Assembly (NCBI RefSeq): GCF_004103735.1
Contig: NZ_CP035281.1
Location: 2,480,001-2,544,000, forward strand
Source: Aminipila luticellarii
Lineage (GTDB): Bacteria; Bacillota; Clostridia; Peptostreptococcales; Anaerovoracaceae
DNA length: 64,000 nucleotides
Direction of reading: 5' to 3'
In this document: piece by piece, positions 26,901-34,533 of the stretch
Numbering within the stretch: the stretch's first letter is position 1
Layout of the letters: every line of letters begins with the position of its first letter
Notes under the pieces: generated by a model
Told to the model about the DNA's origin: nothing
Database searches by the model: none
Seen by the model: the letters and a program-made list of their open reading frames with translations, nothing else
Position numbers and translations under genes: made by a program

Positions 26901-29900
26901 AAAATTGTTTCCATAGTACAGGCTGACTAATCGTCCGTCATGGGTCTCTATTCTGCCGGAGAGTTCATCCAGTCCAACATAATTTAGTCCTCCGTATTCC
27001 ACCTCCCACTTCCCGGCACTTAAATCATATATCCACGACCTTCCATAGTTTTCTGCACCAAATACATAGATCTTATTAGTCTCTTCATCCAAGTACCCCA
27101 TATTGGCTATTTTGGCAGCTCCGGTCTTTCCGGAACTTGAACTGGCTATAAGGGGCGCCGCTAAACTGTTTTCTGCATCCGCTTTATATAAGGTCAGATC
27201 ATTGTAATATTTAGAGGTCCCCATATGGCTGGATGAAATACCAAAGTACCTACCCGCGCCATCCGGATCCTTGATGAGGAATGCTTCCCATCCCCTATCA
27301 TCCCCCACCGAGTTATATGAATGGACCTGTGTCTGCGTTCTGCTATTTAAGACCCAAGCTTCGCCCCCTTCGGGTCCATCGTAATCTTCATAAAGCTTTC
27401 GGGCAACCAGCACCCTCCCTTCGGTATCCCAGTCCATGGGGCGCATCCAAGACATCCCTTCTGCATTGATCGGATCCCTATAGTCTATATCCGGCAGGTT
27501 TGTCTGATTGGTCTTTTCAGAAGTCAGGTCAAATTTTCCGATATAGTATTTGGCGTCGGCTATCTTACCGATAAATCCAAGCTTGCCCCCTTCTATCCTT
27601 GGGCAATAGATCTCACCGCTCAGAATGACCGATACGCTGCCCGTTTTAAAGTCCAGCCGCTGTATCCCCTTGGGATCTGCACTGTACAGCCGTTTCCCAT
27701 CCCTGCTCAAAAAGAGCTTCGCACTGCTGCTGAATGTGAAGCCATCCAGCCGTTTTAACAGGGCGCCCGTCTTGCTGTCGAATATCAGGGTAAAGTTCTC
27801 CGGCTTTTGATCTGCACTGTCGCTTCCGGAGCAATAGATCAGATATTTTTCTTTATCATCCACAAAGAGCTTATGGTCATACTTGTTCTCCAGTAAATAG
27901 CTCCAAGCCGTGGTTCCATCTTCCCTCAATGCCCTAATTTGAGAATTTGGATCGATCACATAGACATATTTGCTGTCGGATATCCGAGTGCCTCCGGAGG
28001 AAGAAGCATCATTGATGCTGACAGAGCTTTTTAATGCCATACTTTCTACCGGCTCCCTTACCGAAATGAACGATACCCTTCCGTCGAAACCCTTTTCTAT
28101 TAAGGCCGCAGAAAGCTCGTTGCTGCTGGCTAACAGACTGTCATAGTCCCCGGCCTTGACCAGGATAGCCAGATTGGCTTTCAGCATTTCAAGAGGCTCG
28201 ATGCTGACCACAGGGGCAATATTAATGACTTCTGTTCCTGCTGTAGTCTCCGCTTCCAGATAGTCTGACGGCGAAATATATTCCTCTAAGGTCGGTTCAT
28301 TCCACACATCCTTCACATGGAGCTTTACGGTCGTTTTTCCGACCCCATCTTTATTCCAGCCGATGGTCTGATTGGTTCCGAAGGCCAGAGCTTCATAACC
28401 GTCAACAGATTCTGCATGTACAAAATCCCCTATTTTTTTATTATTTAAAGGATCCTGATTGACAATGCTCCAAGTACGCTCCAGCTGATCGCCGTCGCTG
28501 CTGCTTCCGTCCGCCGCTTCCAGCTTGGCGGTATTGGCGCCCTCTGCCCGAAGGAACGCCGTCTGCATAGTAATAACCGGTACCGGCGGCTTATCCGGAA
28601 CCACTTCGAACTCTTTATACGCTTCATCCGAATCCCCTTTGCTGTCCGTTACTTTAATCTTATAGCTAAATCTTTGTGAATTATCACCCGTTAAGTCATA
28701 GCGAGGATACTTGGTTAGAAATTCTACAGTTAAAGTAGTCCAGTATTTATCCTGTACTTCACTTTTTACAGTTCTTGTTTTGATACAGGCTCCGTTTTCC
28801 TGTGGAGCCGCCTTGGTCAAACTGATTACTTCATTGCTCTTCAAATCCTTGATGGTAATGTCGTAATCCACAATTGGCTTGTCCGGATAGGTGGCAATGT
28901 TAAAGGTCAGGATCTGCTTTCGATTCTGTTTTTGGAATCCGCCCAAATGATCCTCTACATAAGGAGTCTTTCGGACTTCAATGTTTTTTGTGTCGGTCAG
29001 TTTCTCCCCTGTGGGTTTTATGGTGACCTCTAAGTTCACCGGGTACGTCCCCCTTTTAGGATAGGTCACGATGGCATCATATCCATCCTTTTTTACACTG
29101 CCGCCCTCTGTACGGAACCGATTGGAAGCGATCTTCTCTTCGTATGCCCGCTTCGCTGAATAGCGGACTCCATCCACGGTAAATTCAGACCAGTCCTCCG
29201 CATCCGCCGGATGCCCCTCATAGGTATACTTGTCCAGCTCCAATATTGCCTGCCCTTTGATCTCCCTTCCGTCGGTAATGGTAATGGTCTTTTGAGCCGT
29301 GTCCTTCTGTCCATCCGAGGCGGTTATGGTGATGCGGTAGGTGATGCTGCATACTTCCTCTGATTTTTCGGTGGTGCTCCCTCCGGTGTTCTTTCCTTTC
29401 TCTCCGGTTCCTTCCCACGTGGTGACCGGCTGCCAGTCCCCGCCGTCGATTCGCTTCTCTAGGACAGCATTCTCCAGAGATAATATGTCTTCTACATAAG
29501 AATTGTCAGCTACCCCATAGCTTTCCCCAGTCTTAGCAGTCACCGGAAGATTCAGGTCCGCATCAATGGCTCCCACTTCCACCAGTTCTTTTACATCATA
29601 CTGGATGATGACCGGGGTGAAATACATATATGCATGAACTTTGGGGTCGACACCATTTCTGCCGGCATTCAGCTTTTTATATAGATCCGGGAAGTTCTTC
29701 TTTACATCCCCTTCCGGATCGCTGGAGTTCGGGCCTGCCATCAGGCGGAAGACCTGATCAATTCTGCCATCATTTAACTTTTTGGTCAAATCATATTGAT
29801 CCGTGCTATTCATGGCGGCATTGTATGAAAAGCTGACATTTTTTCCACTTGAAGAGCAATTTGTTACATTGATTGACCTGGATGCATAATCAGCATAATT

Positions 29901-30266
29901 GTCTTTATAGTAATCCTCATTTCCTACGTTGCTACTGTAATGCTCTTTATTATCCCAATCAAACCTAGAAGCACTATATGCATATGCCTTTACATTGGAA
30001 ACCGCCTGAGAAAAGGTTATACTGGGACTAATATTGTACATATTCTCTCCCGGCCCGATGTCATCATCCCAGAGGATATTTTCATTTTTATCTTCCGTTC
30101 CCCATACCTGCTGGACACCAATATCCAGATGATACTTTGTCACCGTCTTTTCTATGGACAGTGCATGAATCTGATTTGGTGCAATAAAAAACCCTGATAA
30201 AATCAGGGCCAGTATCAAAAGTATGGATATACTTTTTCGTATTATTTTATTTTGTATAATTAACAT
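23943..30266 (-). CDS. Very large secreted protein with Ig/PKD-like and propeller-like regions
   Basis: 2107 residues with a clear signal peptide (positively charged start, then a hydrophobic run ending near NQIHA, about residue 36). Residues about 240-700 look like tandem Ig/PKD-type modules, with repeated phrases such as YRITITASDGQKDTAQKTI and KDTKNIEV. Residues about 740-1100 resemble a PQQ/WD-type beta-propeller (YVYVIDPNSQIRALREDG, LFLSRDGKRLYSADPKG). The rest is beta-rich. No LPXTG or C-terminal membrane anchor was seen, so it is released or bound non-covalently. Start ATG follows AAGGAGG. It follows the SLH gene on the same strand, with a toxin locus in the gap. Function unknown. Confidence 0.85.
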   Translation of the reverse strand: MLIIQNKIIRKSISILLILALILSGFFIAPNQIHALSIEKTVTKYHLDIGVQQVWGTEDKNENILWDDDIGPGENMYNISPSITFSQAVSNVKAYAYSASRFDWDNKEHYSSNVGNEDYYKDNYADYASRSINVTNCSSSGKNVSFSYNAAMNSTDQYDLTKKLNDGRIDQVFRLMAGPNSSDPEGDVKKNFPDLYKKLNAGRNGVDPKVHAYMYFTPVIIQYDVKELVEVGAIDADLNLPVTAKTGESYGVADNSYVEDILSLENAVLEKRIDGGDWQPVTTWEGTGEKGKNTGGSTTEKSEEVCSITYRITITASDGQKDTAQKTITITDGREIKGQAILELDKYTYEGHPADAEDWSEFTVDGVRYSAKRAYEEKIASNRFRTEGGSVKKDGYDAIVTYPKRGTYPVNLEVTIKPTGEKLTDTKNIEVRKTPYVEDHLGGFQKQNRKQILTFNIATYPDKPIVDYDITIKDLKSNEVISLTKAAPQENGACIKTRTVKSEVQDKYWTTLTVEFLTKYPRYDLTGDNSQRFSYKIKVTDSKGDSDEAYKEFEVVPDKPPVPVITMQTAFLRAEGANTAKLEAADGSSSDGDQLERTWSIVNQDPLNNKKIGDFVHAESVDGYEALAFGTNQTIGWNKDGVGKTTVKLHVKDVWNEPTLEEYISPSDYLEAETTAGTEVINIAPVVSIEPLEMLKANLAILVKAGDYDSLLASSNELSAALIEKGFDGRVSFISVREPVESMALKSSVSINDASSSGGTRISDSKYVYVIDPNSQIRALREDGTTAWSYLLENKYDHKLFVDDKEKYLIYCSGSDSADQKPENFTLIFDSKTGALLKRLDGFTFSSSAKLFLSRDGKRLYSADPKGIQRLDFKTGSVSVILSGEIYCPRIEGGKLGFIGKIADAKYYIGKFDLTSEKTNQTNLPDIDYRDPINAEGMSWMRPMDWDTEGRVLVARKLYEDYDGPEGGEAWVLNSRTQTQVHSYNSVGDDRGWEAFLIKDPDGAGRYFGISSSHMGTSKYYNDLTLYKADAENSLAAPLIASSSSGKTGAAKIANMGYLDEETNKIYVFGAENYGRSWIYDLSAGKWEVEYGGLNYVGLDELSGRIETHDGRLVSLYYGNNFSTYPMYYIQQYSLPITSDQATYNGLIRQSGFTGDAENFIINRTGKAAEKVDRYAEEQGVMKLDMGIGEKITALADKIKELGKQASYKLSLAGDGNANLAEVSRNFLLEGNTEYEYSYQEQTASGSAIDAFSVERNPQAMNGKPVYKEVIYRADLTNGANDYITKGFVHFDTGIWFNGSKYGEAGYGGGPSSKNGNSAGPVLSFTMERNGYIQLDMANDCYGYYGRERMLKVDGKLVGIQGDHDPDYGQEKTTFFILLKAGKHTISSEGDREEVHDVIKAIEIGYLSEQDNTFTKQTVAGLSDGKLQTVTNRFTAPKTVAYSEVQSASYPALNLYQLQSTGQLTWSNWPGDNGYYTISGDGKNLYATYTGRISSKGKYTIKFSGNITAPADKMMILYSGRDARILNPGEKYGISYSEQHYDGYPYNRTDTIIEDFYAIEVPVGTLGITTSSAISFGDKSPCIKYTIKNEKDNRFYKIGFSGGAASLTQCQTGYAKEVSGKISLSTKGSGSLTHLLLSDFTLCAVYPKLNAKGMIYENRWNSSLSLMNWQDRSKGTGRAEMEQSEPEKKEEDAPLVYRKGQLVTYKIYYSDYEEDPSRSGYWLYAHTPYNDGAHPEAAILYDEDGHITSICGQNVTPGAVNIDEALSIAKAKGLKTVDKPIDRFYVDGKYTVYHWEVDDTSRGKVVNGYPAYDKGSNTADLTFYVEGGASAPWITGISTSPAKVTENNYFSINVGIDDAEKDILNLTTEVYKDKKLIFTHRKKNIYPIDSLGQTAVNGQHEDGTPAAGTITYPVTNTGALPDKAQTGAYEVVCTVRDQTGAGLGTYRFIVVSEGKITGEVYHTEQWDVNRKKYNINHFKNEINRSIPYLEYMKLNIPRTRGTNIFWSGERFMLTADTAGSPTKVTCSINGTSFSIGMKDSGKKNAAGEAIYTGSLWDKSMISKWGRKEPIELTFTFTASYGGGTTKKHEVKVIVDTMEDYWKLHRAF

Positions 30267-30283
30267 GAAATCCTCCTTATGCG

Positions 30284-30312
30284 TTGAATTTTGTTAAAGT
30301 TTCTGCTATATT
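30284..30312 (+). promoter_or_regulatory. Promoter of type I toxin mRNA 1
   Basis: TTGAAT, 17-base spacer, TATATT. The mRNA would begin just before the GGATTACCG repeat at 30321. Confidence 0.75.
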
Positions 30313-30371
30313 ATTCCTGTGGATTACCGTTTGGTGGTTGGTCACTTCCTTGAAAAGGGGGTGATGCTTTT

Positions 30372-30458
30372 ATGATTACTTACGAAGCTATCACAGCGTT
30401 TAGTACGTTAGGTATGTTTGTAGTCGGAGTCATTACTTTATATCGACTCAAAAAATAG
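30372..30458 (+). CDS. Type I toxin peptide, TxpA/holin-like toxin family, 28 residues
   Basis: ATG behind GGGGGTGATGCTTTT. The peptide starts MITYEAITAFSTLG, continues as one hydrophobic helix and ends RLKK. The TYEAL/TYESL start, single membrane segment and lysine tail fit the putative holin-like toxin family (TxpA/BsrG type), small peptides that damage the membrane if not silenced by an antisense RNA. The mRNA has a 60-base leader with repeats GGATTACCG (30321) and GGTGGTTGGTC (30333) that recur, inverted, at 30510-30533. Convergent antisense promoter at 30543-30572. Confidence 0.82.
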   Translation: MITYEAITAFSTLGMFVVGVITLYRLKK

Positions 30459-30536
30459 CAACAGCCACCTAAATTAGCAATTTAGATGGCTCAGTTCGAA
30501 TTCGGACTAACCACCAGTGCAAAGGCGGTAATCCTT
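30450..30536 (-). ncRNA. Antisense (antitoxin) RNA 1
   Basis: Predicted 85-90 base RNA. It begins with GGATTACCG and GGTGGTTAGTC repeats, the same two sequences as in the toxin mRNA leader, and ends at a 12-base hairpin (30464-30475 with 30479-30490, one mismatch) and a six-T run on the minus strand. This is the par (Fst) layout: two convergent RNAs sharing direct repeats and a terminator region. Confidence 0.7.
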
Positions 30537-30542
30537 TTCTTT

Positions 30543-30572
30543 ATTATATCCACATTTCAGTAAAAAATGCAA
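30543..30572 (-). promoter_or_regulatory. Promoter of antisense RNA 1
   Basis: Minus strand: TTGCAT (30572-30567), 18-base spacer, TATAAT (30548-30543). Stronger than the toxin promoter by consensus, as expected for an antitoxin RNA. Confidence 0.78.
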
Positions 30573-30595
30573 GGGTTTTCTGTTTATTTTATCTT

Positions 30596-31657
30596 CTATT
30601 TACCTTGATACAGCGGATTTGGCATAATTCCGATCACATGGTCTACATTCTGATATCGTGGAAATACAAAATATTCAATCGTTGTTATATCTGATTCATG
30701 AATTCCATCACTGGTAAACTCCACAAGTTCTCCGTCTTTCATAAAATACAGATTGCCCCACCCTAAGTCTAATGGATATTTGCCATTGATTCTAAGTCCT
30801 TTTGTCCCATTATTGACCTTTTCCTCTATTTTATATCCGGACATATCTGTTACAAATTCATAACTGGTAGCCTCGGCAAAAGGTCCAGGTTCATACCACT
30901 CTTCATAATTACCGTCTGAGTCCGTACCACTATATTTACTTACGCCAAACGTCTTATAGTTCTTTATAACAGAAGCAATATCTGTTCCAGATGTGCTGCT
31001 GCTTTCTTCTTTCTTTTCTTCCGGCAGCACTCTCTTACTTTCATCGATCAGCCTGTAAATAACGGTGGCACTTTCGGCTCTTGTCAGCGTATTTTCCGGT
31101 CTAAAGGTGCTGTCCTCATATCCGGTTATAATGCCTGCTGCATAGGCTTTAATGATGTCATAATCGTATTTTGTGGCTGCATTCACATCTTTAAGACTGT
31201 TCTCCAGTTCATCGTAGTTCCCGATCTTCGTATCACCTAAGATAGAGGAAATAATGAGAGCCATATCACTTCTTGGAATCCGTCTGTCCAGTTGATCTGC
31301 TTTAATGTCGGTACTCCCAAAGTACTTTAGTTCCAGAGCTTTGTCGTAATATCCTTTCGCCCAGTTCCCTTCGGTGCTGTTTCCGATATCTTCTCCGGTA
31401 GCTGCGATCAGTGCCATCTTTATAAATTCACCATAGGTAACAGTATTGGCCGGCTTGAAGCTGCCATCCTGATAGCCCTTTACGATACCTTTTTCGCTCA
31501 TGGTGCTTACTGCTCCGTATGCCCAGTTCGTACTTTTGAGATCGGAGTAATTCACGTTTCCCGCCGATGGCGTATTTCCGTCTGCGGCATAAGCTGCGGA
31601 TGCAGCTCCAATCAGCAAGTAGCCTGCTAACATTACACTTAATAATTTCTTCTTCAT
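30596..31657 (-). CDS. SLH-domain cell-surface protein
   Basis: 353 residues: signal peptide (cleavage near AYAADG, about residue 25), then three S-layer homology modules, about residues 35-95, 97-155 and 160-212 (YSDLKSTNWAYGAVSTM, GYQDGSFKPANTVTYGEF, GYEDSTFRPENTLTRAE). SLH triplets bind pyruvylated secondary cell-wall polymers. A Ser/Glu-rich linker (about 218-230) leads to a unique C-terminal domain (about 230-353) of unknown role. Start ATG follows GAGGAAATCGA. It sits between two type I toxin loci and upstream of the 2107-residue secreted protein, which it might help to anchor (inference). Confidence 0.9.
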   Translation of the reverse strand: MKKKLLSVMLAGYLLIGAASAAYAADGNTPSAGNVNYSDLKSTNWAYGAVSTMSEKGIVKGYQDGSFKPANTVTYGEFIKMALIAATGEDIGNSTEGNWAKGYYDKALELKYFGSTDIKADQLDRRIPRSDMALIISSILGDTKIGNYDELENSLKDVNAATKYDYDIIKAYAAGIITGYEDSTFRPENTLTRAESATVIYRLIDESKRVLPEEKKEESSSTSGTDIASVIKNYKTFGVSKYSGTDSDGNYEEWYEPGPFAEATSYEFVTDMSGYKIEEKVNNGTKGLRINGKYPLDLGWGNLYFMKDGELVEFTSDGIHESDITTIEYFVFPRYQNVDHVIGIMPNPLYQGK

Positions 31658-31707
31658 TCGATTTCCTCATTATTTCTATATTTTCCCTCACTAGGTCAGG
31701 GGAAGGC

Positions 31708-31736
31708 TTGACGAATAGTTTAATCTAATCTATACT
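31708..31736 (+). promoter_or_regulatory. Promoter of antisense RNA 2
   Basis: TTGACG, 17-base spacer, TATACT. Transcription would start near 31743. Confidence 0.78.
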
Positions 31737-31937
31737 GTTGGTATAAGGATTATCGCTTTTGGTATGGCGGCTAATCACAATATCGTTTGTAACAAGACCG
31801 TCTAAACCGAAAAGGATTAGGCGGTTTTGCTTTTTCTTGTGTTTAAGTATGGCAATGCACACGGTTACACAAATGGAGACAACTCCAATTATTACTAAAG
31901 AGAACTGAAACAGTCCGCTATATGTAACAAATTCCAT
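31725..31937 (-). CDS. Type I toxin peptide 2, TxpA-like, extended to 70 residues
   Basis: ATG at 31937 behind AGGTGATGCT, the same leader motif as toxin 1. Residues 1-36 (MEFVTYSGLFQFSLVIIG and on to LKHKKK) are a hydrophobic helix with a lysine tail, like the whole of toxin 1. The frame then has no stop where toxin 1 stops and runs through the hairpin and repeat region for 34 more residues. TxpA itself (59 residues) also has a C-terminal extension, so this may be the true length. A longer in-frame start at 32027 would translate the repeat leader and is unlikely. It lies 67 bases upstream of the SLH gene. Confidence 0.7.
   Translation of the reverse strand: MEFVTYSGLFQFSLVIIGVVSICVTVCIAILKHKKKQNRLILFGLDGLVTNDIVISRHTKSDNPYTNSID
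31743..31835 (+). ncRNA. Antisense (antitoxin) RNA 2
   Basis: Predicted RNA of about 90 bases, from the promoter at 31708-31736 to a hairpin (31797-31805 with 31817-31825) and a T-rich run. Its start GGATTATCG and GGCGGCTAATCAC resemble the toxin 2 mRNA leader (GGGTTGCCG, GGCGGTTTGGTCAC), the same par-like plan as locus 1. Confidence 0.7.
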
Positions 31938-32017
31938 AGCATCACCTACTTTCTTCCGAGCCCATACCCTTTTGTCTGTAGGTGACCAAACCGCCAAACG
32001 GCAACCCTTATACTTAT

Positions 32018-32046
32018 ATATTACCATAAGCCTATCTGAATTTCAA
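32018..32046 (-). promoter_or_regulatory. Promoter of type I toxin mRNA 2
   Basis: Minus strand: TTGAAA (32046-32041), 17-base spacer, TAATAT (32023-32018). Confidence 0.72.
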
Positions 32047-32400
32047 TAATTTTACATTATTTCCATCCATTTTTTCATTTAATCTTATATCAGATTTCCT
32101 TCCTCTCAAAATTTAAAGATTTCCTCTACCCTTGCATTGAGTACTGCATCACTAGACTTCTCTAACTATTAAACCCATATACATAAATATCATCATGCCA
32201 AATGCAATACAAAAGCAAGGATCAGACTACAATCGTTTTCTATTTATTTTATTTATTCCCTGATTTATCTATATTTAAAGCCCTCTGCTTATTATTTAAT
32301 TATCAAAGTTCATCTGACATTTTATTACATATATGTATTATATATCTTAATTTTCTGTTTGTAAATATTTTACATTTATTTTTTTATTATTTTTTCTCAA
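32047..32400. other. AT-rich intergenic stretch without recognisable features
   Basis: No convincing gene, repeat or RNA was seen here; the small open frames lack ribosome sites. It separates the toxin 2 promoter from the riboswitch promoter. Confidence 0.6.
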
Positions 32401-32401
32401 G

Positions 32402-32430
32402 TTGACAATCTTCCCAATAAGGTATATCAT
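32402..32430 (+). promoter_or_regulatory. Promoter of the riboswitch-antiporter transcript
   Basis: TTGACA, 17-base spacer, TATCAT; start expected near 32437, about 55 bases before the aptamer. Confidence 0.75.
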
Positions 32431-32492
32431 GTTTAAAGTTAATATGATGATGCACGAATTTTAGAAAGCTGCGCTAAATCACGTTACAGATG

Positions 32493-32618
32493 TTAAAAGG
32501 GAGTAATTAATATACAAAGTCAACATCCTGGCAGATTTGTCTGTCTGGCTTTGTAGCCGATTTTGGTAATGAGACTTTTAACATAACTCTTGACCGAGTT
32601 GTGTTAAAAGTCTTTTTT
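32493..32618 (+). promoter_or_regulatory. yybP-ykoY (Mn2+) riboswitch with overlapping terminator
   Basis: The aptamer shows the class hallmarks: AAAAGGGAGTAA at the 5' side, GTCAACATCCTGG in the first internal loop, and ATGAGACTTTTAA closing the 3' side. The 3' strand GACTTTTAACA (32573-32583) also pairs with TGTTAAAAGTC (32602-32612), a terminator followed by six or more Ts. Metal binding would hold the 3' strand in the aptamer and let transcription continue: an ON switch for the antiporter downstream. Confidence 0.88.
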
Positions 32619-32638
32619 GTTTTTTAGGAGGAATTGCT

Positions 32639-33634
32639 ATGATACTAAATATAATATTGCTTATTCTAAGTTTATCCCTGATCTTACTTGCCTGTTTTGT
32701 TTTTACGAATGCCATTGAATGGTTCGGCAAAAAATTGAATCTGGGAGAAGGCGTTGTGGGCAGTGTCCTAGCCGCGATTGGTACGGCTCTACCGGAGACA
32801 GTTATTCCCATTATTGCAATTATTTTTTATAAGGGAGATGGGGCGAATGCAATCGGTGTAGGCGCCATTGCAGGTGCTCCTTTTATGCTGGGTACTTTAG
32901 CCTTTTTTGTCGTAGGTACAGCTGTCTGTATTTACTCTCTTCTGGGGAAGAGAAGCCTGCAGATAAATGCTGACATAAATATTATCTCCAGGGATTTAAA
33001 ATATTTTATAATAATCTATGGCATTGCCGTATTAACCAGTTTTATATCTGCCCACACCATTGTAAAAAATACAATCGCCATATTGCTATTGGCTTCCTAC
33101 TTCATTTATCTAAAAAATACATTTTGTGAGGACAGCAAAAAAATGGAGGAGTTAGATGATTTATATATTGCCAAAATACTTCGGGTAAAAACAAATTTCT
33201 TCTGGATAATATTGCAGCTGGCTATAGCTTTAGCCGCTATCATCTGGGGGGCTCATCTATTTGTAGGATATGTAGAAAGTCTGTCAACAGTCCTCGGTAT
33301 TACCCCTCTGATTTTATCCATGATCGTTACGCCAATCGCTACAGAGCTTCCGGAAAAACTGAACTCTGTTATCTGGACGGGCAGAAAGAAAGATACGCTG
33401 GCACTGGGTAATATAACCGGTGCCATGATATTTCAAAGTTGTTTTCCAGTAGTATTTGGTATGATATTTACCCCATGGCATCTAACGGGAGTCACTCTGC
33501 TTTCTGCGGTATTAGCTTTGATTTCCGCGATATTTCACTTTACCTGGATGAAATGGCAAAAAACTATTCAGGCTTACATTCTCATGCTCAGCGGGTTATT
33601 ATATCTGATTTTCATTTTATACATATTTGTATAA
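32639..33634 (+). CDS. CaCA-family cation antiporter, probable Mn2+ exporter
   Basis: 331 residues, about ten membrane segments, with the two alpha-repeats of the Ca2+/cation antiporter family: GVVGSVLAAIGTALPETVIPI near residue 40 and LSMIVTPIATELPEKLNSV near residue 225. The PE in each repeat carries the ion-binding glutamate. The family usually moves Ca2+ against Na+ or H+. Control by a yybP-ykoY riboswitch argues that here it exports manganese (inference from known members of that regulon). ATG follows AGGAGG by seven bases. Single-gene transcript with a strong terminator behind it. Confidence 0.88.
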   Translation: MILNIILLILSLSLILLACFVFTNAIEWFGKKLNLGEGVVGSVLAAIGTALPETVIPIIAIIFYKGDGANAIGVGAIAGAPFMLGTLAFFVVGTAVCIYSLLGKRSLQINADINIISRDLKYFIIIYGIAVLTSFISAHTIVKNTIAILLLASYFIYLKNTFCEDSKKMEELDDLYIAKILRVKTNFFWIILQLAIALAAIIWGAHLFVGYVESLSTVLGITPLILSMIVTPIATELPEKLNSVIWTGRKKDTLALGNITGAMIFQSCFPVVFGMIFTPWHLTGVTLLSAVLALISAIFHFTWMKWQKTIQAYILMLSGLLYLIFILYIFV

Positions 33635-33652
33635 ACATCTCTTCACCATACC

Positions 33653-33687
33653 AAAAAACTAATGAATTTAAAACTCATTAGTTTTTT
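33653..33687 (+). terminator. Terminator of the antiporter gene
   Basis: Thirteen-base stem (33653-33665 with 33675-33687) whose 3' strand ends in six Ts. Confidence 0.85.
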
Positions 33688-33697
33688 GCGAAAACCA

Positions 33698-33736
33698 AAG
33701 GCCTGAAACCACATCTACGATATGTTTTCAGGCCTT
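33698..33736 (-). terminator. Terminator of the gamma-glutamylcyclotransferase-like gene
   Basis: Eleven-base stem AAGGCCTGAAA/TTTCAGGCCTT with a T-rich tail on the minus strand. Confidence 0.65.
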
Positions 33737-33793
33737 ATACAGAAATTTTTAGTTTATTGATTTACTTTTACAGATACAGAGCTTGTCCTCCAT

Positions 33794-34270
33794 TTATCGC
33801 TGATAAATTTTCTTCATAGCCAATTCTCTGTAAATGTCCTGAACAGCATCAAAAATTCCATCTTTTATAATGCCATGGCTTTCATAGCCCTGTTGGAGCA
33901 TTTCTATGTAATAGGGGCTGGGCTTCACAGGAAAATTGCAATACCTATCCGACATCACATAGGTCATCGCTTCTATTTCTTCCTCTTCAAATCGGACTGG
34001 AATCTGCTTTTTTACATAAAGCTTAGGGAATCCTTCATAAAAGTCCAGAGCCTTTTCACAGATTGCTGTAATCTTCCAAAGGACGACCGGAATACTTGCT
34101 CCTTCATTTTTTTCGATATTTGCCAGTCCTCTTCGGGATCCTCTAAAGGTCAGCTTATAATTTTCTATCACCCCGACGCCAAAAATTTTTGCACCAGGGC
34201 ATCTTCGAGCCATCTGTTTTAAGCTCATGTTACTTCCGTAAGCGGCGTAAAGTTTATAGCTTTTTTTCAT
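33794..34270 (-). CDS. Gamma-glutamylcyclotransferase-like (GGCT/AIG2) protein
   Basis: 158 residues. The substrate-loop motif YAAYGSNM is at 8-15 and the probable catalytic glutamate is E79 in DFYEGFP; the length fits the GGCT fold. Family members release 5-oxoproline from gamma-glutamyl compounds. Bacterial members are often of unknown substrate. It has its own terminator and lies alone between the antiporter and the permease operon. Confidence 0.85.
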   Translation of the reverse strand: MKKSYKLYAAYGSNMSLKQMARRCPGAKIFGVGVIENYKLTFRGSRRGLANIEKNEGASIPVVLWKITAICEKALDFYEGFPKLYVKKQIPVRFEEEEIEAMTYVMSDRYCNFPVKPSPYYIEMLQQGYESHGIIKDGIFDAVQDIYRELAMKKIYQR

Positions 34271-34448
34271 AAAATCCCATCCTTTCTATTTTCCTTAACT
34301 TAGCAAATGTGATTTTTATTGGCTCTCCTCTTCTATAATTTATCAGGATATTTTGATAAATTAATAAAGATTTACTTTATAAAAGAATACCCTTTTTATG
34401 TAAAAAAGTAACGTTTTTTTATTCGTCAAAATACGCCTTATTCCGACA

Positions 34449-34493
34449 AAAGGCTTGCCAATCCGTATAACACTTTTTGGCAAGCCTTTTTTA
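34449..34493. terminator. Bidirectional terminator behind the permease operon
   Basis: Twelve-base perfect stem (34449-34460 with 34478-34489) with T runs on both sides. Confidence 0.85.
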
Positions 34494-34533
34494 AGTACCC
34501 TAAATATATGAATATTTCGAACGATATTACAGG

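Noticed and set aside
24001-29836. Many open frames of 60-120 codons on both strands inside the large secreted protein gene
   Set aside because: All lie within one long, well-supported coding frame and show no starts or domains of their own.
31938-32027. N-terminal extension of toxin 2 in the same frame
   Set aside because: It would translate the RNA repeat leader; the internal ATG with AGGTGATGCT matches the start of toxin 1.
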